Shown one piece after another: positions 6,500 to 10,398 of a DNA stretch of 10,398 nt. The DNA is taken from positions 368 through 10,765 of the forward strand of contig JAPPHP010000280.1 of assembly GCA_028821035.1 (NCBI GenBank), read 5' to 3'. The stretch is from Gammaproteobacteria bacterium (GTDB taxonomy: Bacteria; Pseudomonadota; Gammaproteobacteria; Pseudomonadales; Azotimanducaceae). The notes under the pieces were generated by a model. It made no database searches, was not told the origin of the DNA, and saw only the letters and a program-made list of their open reading frames with translations. Position 1 is the first letter of the stretch. Each line of letters opens with the position of its first letter. A program made the translations under genes and the position numbers.

Positions 6500-6925
6500 C
6501 TATTGGGGAGCGGTTTCCGGCGCGGCCTCCGGGGTTGGTTCCGCCGCCCCGACGACCACCAGCCGATCCTGTACGTCCTTGACCCCCGGCACGCCACGCG
6601 CGATTCCGATGGCGCGCGTGCGCTGTGCCTCGGTGGCCACCTGGCCGGTCAGGACGACGACGCCCTCCCGCACGTCCACGTCGATGGGCCAGCCCGGGAC
6701 CCCGCGTGCGAGCACCAGTCCGCCCTTTACGCGGGCGTGGATCGCCGAGTCGTCCGTGACCTCTCCGACCGTGCGTCCCTCCTCGGAGGCCAGGTAGTTC
6801 CGGCAGCCGGCAAGGGGCAGGAGCGCGGCCAGGACAAGCAGCGTCGACACGGCCCGGCAAGCCTTTAGGCGGCGCGACGGGCGCGGGACGCCGGACCGAA
6901 TAGGCGCGGTTCGTGGCGTGCGCAC
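6500..6925 (-). CDS. BON-domain lipoprotein
   Basis: A 141-residue envelope lipoprotein with one BON domain (about residues 55-126: DDSAIHARVKGGL, then IDVDVREGVVVLTGQV and GVPGVKDVQDRLVVV), the phospholipid-binding fold found in OsmY and DolP-type proteins. The hydrophobic stretch STLLVLAALLPLAGC ends in a clear lipobox (LAGC, Cys41), so it should be lipidated and face the periplasm. The tail after 127 is Pro/Ala/Glu-rich. No ATG fits: the in-frame ATG far upstream (7288) would run through the divergent transporter gene. I chose the GTG at 6925 because GGAG lies 5 bases before it and it keeps the basic SRRLKACR ahead of the hydrophobic core. GTG at 6850 is the alternative, but it leaves an uncharged signal peptide. 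Envelope maintenance is a family-level inference. Confidence 0.85.
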   Translation of the reverse strand: MRTPRTAPIRSGVPRPSRRLKACRAVSTLLVLAALLPLAGCRNYLASEEGRTVGEVTDDSAIHARVKGGLVLARGVPGWPIDVDVREGVVVLTGQVATEAQRTRAIGIARGVPGVKDVQDRLVVVGAAEPTPEAAPETAPQ

Positions 6926-6996
6926 GGCGACTCCGGGGTGGCGGGAAGAACCGGCGCGACCATAACATTCCGGGCGAACCGTCAGCAACGCGATCG

Positions 6997-7974
6997 ATGC
7001 CCAACCAGCGCACCACGCCGTCCGCGGCAGCACGGATGGCCCTTGTCGGAATCCTGATCTGCGGCGCCTTGGGCGCCGCGGCCGACGACCGCGTACATTT
7101 CGTGATCCCGGTCGCCCCGGGCGGCGGCGTGGACGGCACGGGCCGAGCGGTCGGACGCACTCTCGACACGCTCGGGCTGGCCGGCGCCGTGTCGTTCGAG
7201 AACGTCGGGGGCGGCGCCGACCGGGCCCTCGGCCTGTTCGTGGAGAACGAGGCGCGCTTCCGCGACGCGCTGCTCGTGCACTCGACACCGCTGGTCATCC
7301 GCAACGTGCAGGGGCTGTTTCCTCTCGGCTTCCGCAACCTGACGCCCATCGCCGGGCTGGTCGCCGACTACGGCATCTTCGTCGTCCGGGAAGACGACCC
7401 GGCGGCGCACTGGGAGGCCGTCCTCCGACGCCTCTCGGAGGATCCGGCGAGCGTCATCGTGGGGGGCGGGTCTGCGCGCGGCAGCCTCGATCACATCGTC
7501 CTGGCCCTCGCACTCGGCGCGGCCGAGGTGGACGCCCGCCGGGTGCGGTACCTCCCCTACGATGGCGGCGGCAAGGCGATGCTCGCCCTGCTCGGCGGCG
7601 AAATCGATCTCCTCTCGACCGGACTCGGAGAGACCCTGTCGTTCGCCCGCTCGGGGCAGGTGCGGGTGCTGGCGGTCACGGCGCCGGCGCGCGTGGGGGC
7701 CATCGGCCACGTGCCGACGCTGGCGGAGCTGGGGTATCCGGTGAGCTTCGCGAACTGGCGCGGCGTGTTCGCTCCCCCCGGAGCCCCACAGGAGACGCGG
7801 GTCTCCCATATCCGGCGCCTGCGTGAGATGACGCTGTCCGAGGAGTGGCAGGCCGCCCTCGACCGGCACGGCTGGCAGCCCCTCCACGTGTTCGGGCCGG
7901 ACTTCGAGAAATACCTCGAGCGTCAGGAAGCGGTGCTGCGGGTCACGCTGTCCGAGCTGGGGTTCTCCCGGTGA
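6997..7974 (+). CDS. tctC: Tripartite tricarboxylate transporter substrate-binding protein
   Basis: A 325-residue periplasmic solute-binding protein of the TctC/Bug family, which captures a carboxylate and hands it to the TctAB membrane complex. Residues 1-28 form a signal peptide (basic start, then MALVGILICGALGAAA). The first pocket loop PVAPGGGVDGTGRAVG matches the family PGG..D motif. Later signatures are LTPIAGLVADYGIFVVREDDP, the VGGGSARGSLDHI loop, RYLPYDGGGKAMLALLGGEID and the C-terminal LAELGYPVSFANWRGVFAPPGAP. The second loop reads ENVGGGADRALG instead of the common NRPGAGG type, so the ligand may differ from citrate. The start is uncertain: the ATG at 6997 has no clear ribosome site, but upstream in-frame starts overlap the divergent gene. 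It is first in a three-gene operon; the 71-bp gap to the lipoprotein gene holds no convincing promoter. Confidence 0.93.
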   Translation: MPNQRTTPSAAARMALVGILICGALGAAADDRVHFVIPVAPGGGVDGTGRAVGRTLDTLGLAGAVSFENVGGGADRALGLFVENEARFRDALLVHSTPLVIRNVQGLFPLGFRNLTPIAGLVADYGIFVVREDDPAAHWEAVLRRLSEDPASVIVGGGSARGSLDHIVLALALGAAEVDARRVRYLPYDGGGKAMLALLGGEIDLLSTGLGETLSFARSGQVRVLAVTAPARVGAIGHVPTLAELGYPVSFANWRGVFAPPGAPQETRVSHIRRLREMTLSEEWQAALDRHGWQPLHVFGPDFEKYLERQEAVLRVTLSELGFSR

Positions 7975-8405
7975 CCCGCCGACTGGTCCCCCTGGCCATC
8001 CTGGGCGTCGCCGCCGCGTACCTGTGGGCGGCCACCCGCGTCCCGCTGGATCCGTGGTCCGCCGGCGAGGCGGTCAACGCCCGGACGCTGCCCCTGGCCT
8101 GCGGCGCCCTGCTCGCCCTCTTCGCCGCGGGCATGTCCCTCCGGGGCGTTCCCTTCATGGCAGGGCCGGGACGCTACGGTCCTCTCGCGGCGATCGTGGC
8201 CTGTATCGTCGCCTTCATCGCCGCGATTCCCTTCGCCGGCCTCTGGCCCGCGCTGGGACTCTTCCTCTGCGCCGCCCTCGCGGTGCTCGGCGAACGACGC
8301 CTGACCGTGCTCCTCGGCGCGTCCATCGCAACGCCGGCGCTGGGATGGGTGCTGGTCGAGGTCTTGCTGGGGGTCTACATCCATCCCGGCAGCCTCTGGA
8401 GCTGA
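7971..8405 (+). CDS. tctB: Tripartite tricarboxylate transporter small membrane subunit
   Basis: A 144-residue, very hydrophobic TctB-type protein with about four membrane segments (roughly 5-24, 38-58, 68-88 plus 90-107, and 112-134), the small subunit that pairs with TctA in the inner membrane. The segment between the first two helices (VPLDPWSAGEAVNARTLP) occupies the place of the family's conserved periplasmic loop. TctB sequences diverge strongly, so the call leans on topology and position between tctC and tctA. The GTG start overlaps the tctC stop in a GTGA junction, giving translational coupling. Longer in-frame starts inside tctC would add a polar leader before the first helix and are unlikely. 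Confidence 0.88.
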   Translation: MTRRLVPLAILGVAAAYLWAATRVPLDPWSAGEAVNARTLPLACGALLALFAAGMSLRGVPFMAGPGRYGPLAAIVACIVAFIAAIPFAGLWPALGLFLCAALAVLGERRLTVLLGASIATPALGWVLVEVLLGVYIHPGSLWS

Positions 8406-8409
8406 CCGC

Positions 8410-8415
8410 AAGGAG
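8410..8415 (+). promoter_or_regulatory. tctA: Ribosome binding site of tctA
   Basis: AAGGAG sits 6 bases before the tctA ATG, inside the 16-bp gap after tctB. It is the strongest ribosome site in this operon and fixes the start. Confidence 0.8.
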
Positions 8416-8421
8416 CCGACG

Positions 8422-9918
8422 ATGTGGGAAGGCATCGCCGCGGGGCTCGCGACGGCCATCGACCCGGCAAACCTCGCCTGGGTCGCACTGGGGTGCCTGG
8501 CGGGCACGCTGATCGGGATGCTGCCGGGACTCGGTCCGATCACCGCGATCGCCCTGATGATTCCGGTCAGCTACTCCATGGAGCCGGCGGCCGGACTCAT
8601 CATGATGGCCGGCGTCTACTACGGCGCCGTCTTCGGCGGTTCGACCTCCTCGATCCTGATCAACGCGCCCGGGGTCGCGTCCACGGTCGCCACCTCCTTC
8701 GACGGCTATCCGATGGCGCGCGCCGGCCAGGCGGGCCGCGCCCTCGCCCTCGCCGCGTACGCGTCGTTCAGCGGGGGCGTCCTCGGGGCCCTCGCCCTGC
8801 TGCTCTTCGCCGGCGTGCTCGCGGCGTGGGCGACCGCGTTCCAGTCGCCGGACTACACGCTGGTCCTGATCCTGGCCCTGTCGAGCGTCGCGGCGTTCGC
8901 GGAGCGTGGCCTGGTGGCGAAGTCCTGCGTGGCCGCCCTGCTCGGCCTCATGCTCGGCACCGTGGGCGCCGACCCGGAGAGCGGCGTGCCCCGATTCACG
9001 TTCGGCCGCCTCGACCTCATGGACGGGATCGCCTTCATCCTGGTCGCAATGGCCACGTTCGCGCTGGCGGACGCGTTCCACCTGCTGACCCGCGGGGACG
9101 AGGGCGAACCCCGCACGGACGCCGGACGCCACGTGCGTCTCGCTCCCGGGGACGCGCGGGCCATCGTGCCCACCGTGGGGCGGAACTCCGTCCTGGGGTT
9201 CCTCGTGGGGGTGCTGCCCGGGGCCGGGGCAACGCTCGCGAGCTTCTTCGCCTACACCTTCGAGAAGCGCTTCACCAGCAACCCGGCGTGCGGCGTGGCC
9301 GCGCCCGAGTCCGCCAACAACGCCGCCTGCATGGGCTCCTTCGTACCGCTGCTCACACTGGGTATTCCCGGGTCGGGGACCACGGCGGTGCTGCTCGGCG
9401 TCATGCTGAGCCTCGGGATCCAGCCGGGGCCCCGGCTGCTCGCGGTCGATCCCGGCGCGTTCTGGGGCGTCATCGTGTCGATGTTCGCCGGGAACCTGGT
9501 CCTCCTCGCGCTCAACCTGCCGCTGATTCCGTGGCTCTCGCGCCTGATCCGCATCTCGAGGCCGGTGCTGATCCCGTTCGTCGTGGCGTTCTCGCTGGTC
9601 GGCGTGTATCTCACCACGCTGAACGACTTCGACCTCTACCTGATGCTGGGCCTTGCGGCGGGCGCGCTCGTGCTGCGGCGGGCGGGCTTCCCGCTGGCGC
9701 CGCTCCTCCTCGGATTCATCCTGAGTGGCATGCTGGAGGAGAACCTGCGGCGCACGCTCTACCTGGCGGACGGATCGTGGGGGACCCTGGCGGAACGGCC
9801 GCTGACGGTCGTTCTGGCCGTCGCCTGCGCACTGGTCTGGATCGCGCCGCTCTGGAGGCGCCTGCGTCCTGGCCACCGCGCCGACGCGGGCAGCGGACAG
9901 GCCCCGGGCGAGTCCTGA
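8422..9918 (+). CDS. tctA: Tripartite tricarboxylate transporter large permease subunit
   Basis: A 498-residue polytopic membrane protein, the large subunit that moves the carboxylate across the inner membrane using an ion gradient. The two diagnostic family stretches are present. Residues 25-84 carry GCLAGTLIGMLPGLGPITAIA and YYGAVFGGSTSSILINAPG. Around 300-335 is MGSFVPLLTLGIPGSGTTAVLLG, with GIPGSGTT at 314-321. These mark the two repeats of the fold. The length is typical and the frame is open throughout, so it looks functional. It follows tctB by 16 bp. No TctD/TctE two-component regulator is next to the operon within the window. Confidence 0.97.
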   Translation: MWEGIAAGLATAIDPANLAWVALGCLAGTLIGMLPGLGPITAIALMIPVSYSMEPAAGLIMMAGVYYGAVFGGSTSSILINAPGVASTVATSFDGYPMARAGQAGRALALAAYASFSGGVLGALALLLFAGVLAAWATAFQSPDYTLVLILALSSVAAFAERGLVAKSCVAALLGLMLGTVGADPESGVPRFTFGRLDLMDGIAFILVAMATFALADAFHLLTRGDEGEPRTDAGRHVRLAPGDARAIVPTVGRNSVLGFLVGVLPGAGATLASFFAYTFEKRFTSNPACGVAAPESANNAACMGSFVPLLTLGIPGSGTTAVLLGVMLSLGIQPGPRLLAVDPGAFWGVIVSMFAGNLVLLALNLPLIPWLSRLIRISRPVLIPFVVAFSLVGVYLTTLNDFDLYLMLGLAAGALVLRRAGFPLAPLLLGFILSGMLEENLRRTLYLADGSWGTLAERPLTVVLAVACALVWIAPLWRRLRPGHRADAGSGQAPGES

Positions 9919-9932
9919 CGCCGGCGGACACA

Positions 9933-9953
9933 GGCGGAAACGCCCGTTCCGCC
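9933..9953 (+). terminator. Possible hairpin after tctA
   Basis: GGCGGAA pairs perfectly with TTCCGCC around a 7-base loop, 15 bases after the tctA stop. No T run follows, so this is at best a weak or Rho-assisted terminator. A GGTTAACAT stretch at 9967-9975 just beyond could hold the -10 (TAACAT) for exbD; its -35 is not recognisable. Confidence 0.35.
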
Positions 9954-10021
9954 CCCGGCGCTGTTCGGTTAACATCGCCGGCACTCAAGCGGGAGACCGC
10001 GCCACCGGGGAGCCATCCGTC

Positions 10022-10398
10022 GTGCGCAGGCACTCACACAGCACCGACGACGGCGACGAGCAGATCAACCTCACGCCCATGCTGGACGTGGTGTTCATCA
10101 TGCTGATCTTCTTCATCGTGACGGCCACGTTCGTCAAGGAGGTCGGGCTCGACGTCAACCAGCCGGAGGACGACAAGCCCAAGACGATCGACCCGGACAA
10201 GCGCAGCATCGTCGTGCGGATCACGAGCCGCGACCGCATCGTCATCGCGCAACGGGACGTCGACTGGCGCTCCGTCCGGGCGAACATCGAGCGCCTGCAC
10301 GCGGAGAACCCCGAGGCGCCGGTGATCATCCAGCCGCACCCGGACTCGCGCACGGAGAGCATGATCCACGTGATGGACTCGGCGCGGCAGGCGGGAGT
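10022..10398 (+). CDS. exbD: Biopolymer transporter ExbD (partial, cut by window end)
   Basis: The first 125 residues of an ExbD/TolR family protein, part of the ExbB-ExbD proton-driven motor that energises TonB-dependent outer-membrane transport. A short polar cytoplasmic start leads into INLTPMLDVVFIMLIFFIV (15-33), the single membrane helix, with Asp22 as the proton-carrying residue. The periplasmic domain follows, beginning with TFVKEVGLDVNQPEDD and continuing through RSIVVRITSRDRIVI and APVIIQP. The FVKE-GLDVN-P wording resembles ExbD of TonB2-like clusters rather than TolR. The GTG start is chosen from GGGGAG 9 bases upstream and the immediate match to the family N-terminus. It is separated from tctA by 103 bp and probably starts a new unit. 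No ExbB gene precedes it. Confidence 0.92.
   Translation, partial: MRRHSHSTDDGDEQINLTPMLDVVFIMLIFFIVTATFVKEVGLDVNQPEDDKPKTIDPDKRSIVVRITSRDRIVIAQRDVDWRSVRANIERLHAENPEAPVIIQPHPDSRTESMIHVMDSARQAG

Noticed and set aside
6926..7288. ATG at 7288 as start of the BON lipoprotein
   Set aside because: It would run antisense through the tctC signal-peptide region and bury the lipobox signal about 160 residues into the protein.
8215..9984. Minus-strand open frame of 589 codons opposite tctB and tctA
   Set aside because: It is rich in R, E, Q, G and H without any domain pattern and lies antisense to tctA, which has unmistakable family motifs. It is a GC-codon artefact.

Overview
The window is GC-rich throughout and densely coding. 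It reads like chromosomal DNA of a high-GC proteobacterium, most likely a gammaproteobacterium. The support is an aerobic coproporphyrinogen oxidase (HemF), a complete tripartite tricarboxylate transporter (TctCBA), an ExbD of the TonB2-like type and a Ser-type penicillin acylase. This is inference from gene content; no rRNA or other marker gene is present, and I saw no tRNA, CRISPR array or transposase.

Left part (1-5225, all minus strand). Reading leftwards from 5225 come: an acyl-CoA dehydrogenase with a long N-terminal extension, possibly a methylsuccinyl-CoA dehydrogenase; a two-gene module of a DUF7662-like protein followed 8 bp later by a VapC-like PIN-domain protein, which looks like a toxin-antitoxin pair; and an exported penicillin acylase family hydrolase. 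The acylase stop codon lies inside a small REP-like double hairpin at the left edge. An AT-rich perfect palindrome lies in the gap between the PIN gene and the acylase.

Middle (5226-6996). hemF (plus) is divergent from the dehydrogenase across 85 bp and convergent with a BON-domain lipoprotein (minus, GTG start). The 259-bp convergent gap, together with the last codons of hemF, holds a perfect DnaA box, a second consensus-matching DnaA box and an AT-rich stretch. It is the most unexpected non-coding region here.

Right part (6997-10398, all plus strand). tctC-tctB-tctA form a tight operon (4-bp overlap, then a 16-bp gap) encoding a periplasmic binding protein and two membrane subunits. After 103 bp a GTG-start exbD begins and runs off the window. 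No exbB or tonB is visible, so the rest of that energising complex must lie beyond the right edge or elsewhere.

The genes do not form one pathway. The window holds separate units: secreted amide hydrolysis, acyl-CoA oxidation, a stress or defence-type TA module, haem synthesis, an envelope lipoprotein, carboxylate uptake and TonB energisation. The strongest candidate for something undescribed is the DUF7662-PIN pair. The DnaA-box region downstream of hemF is second.
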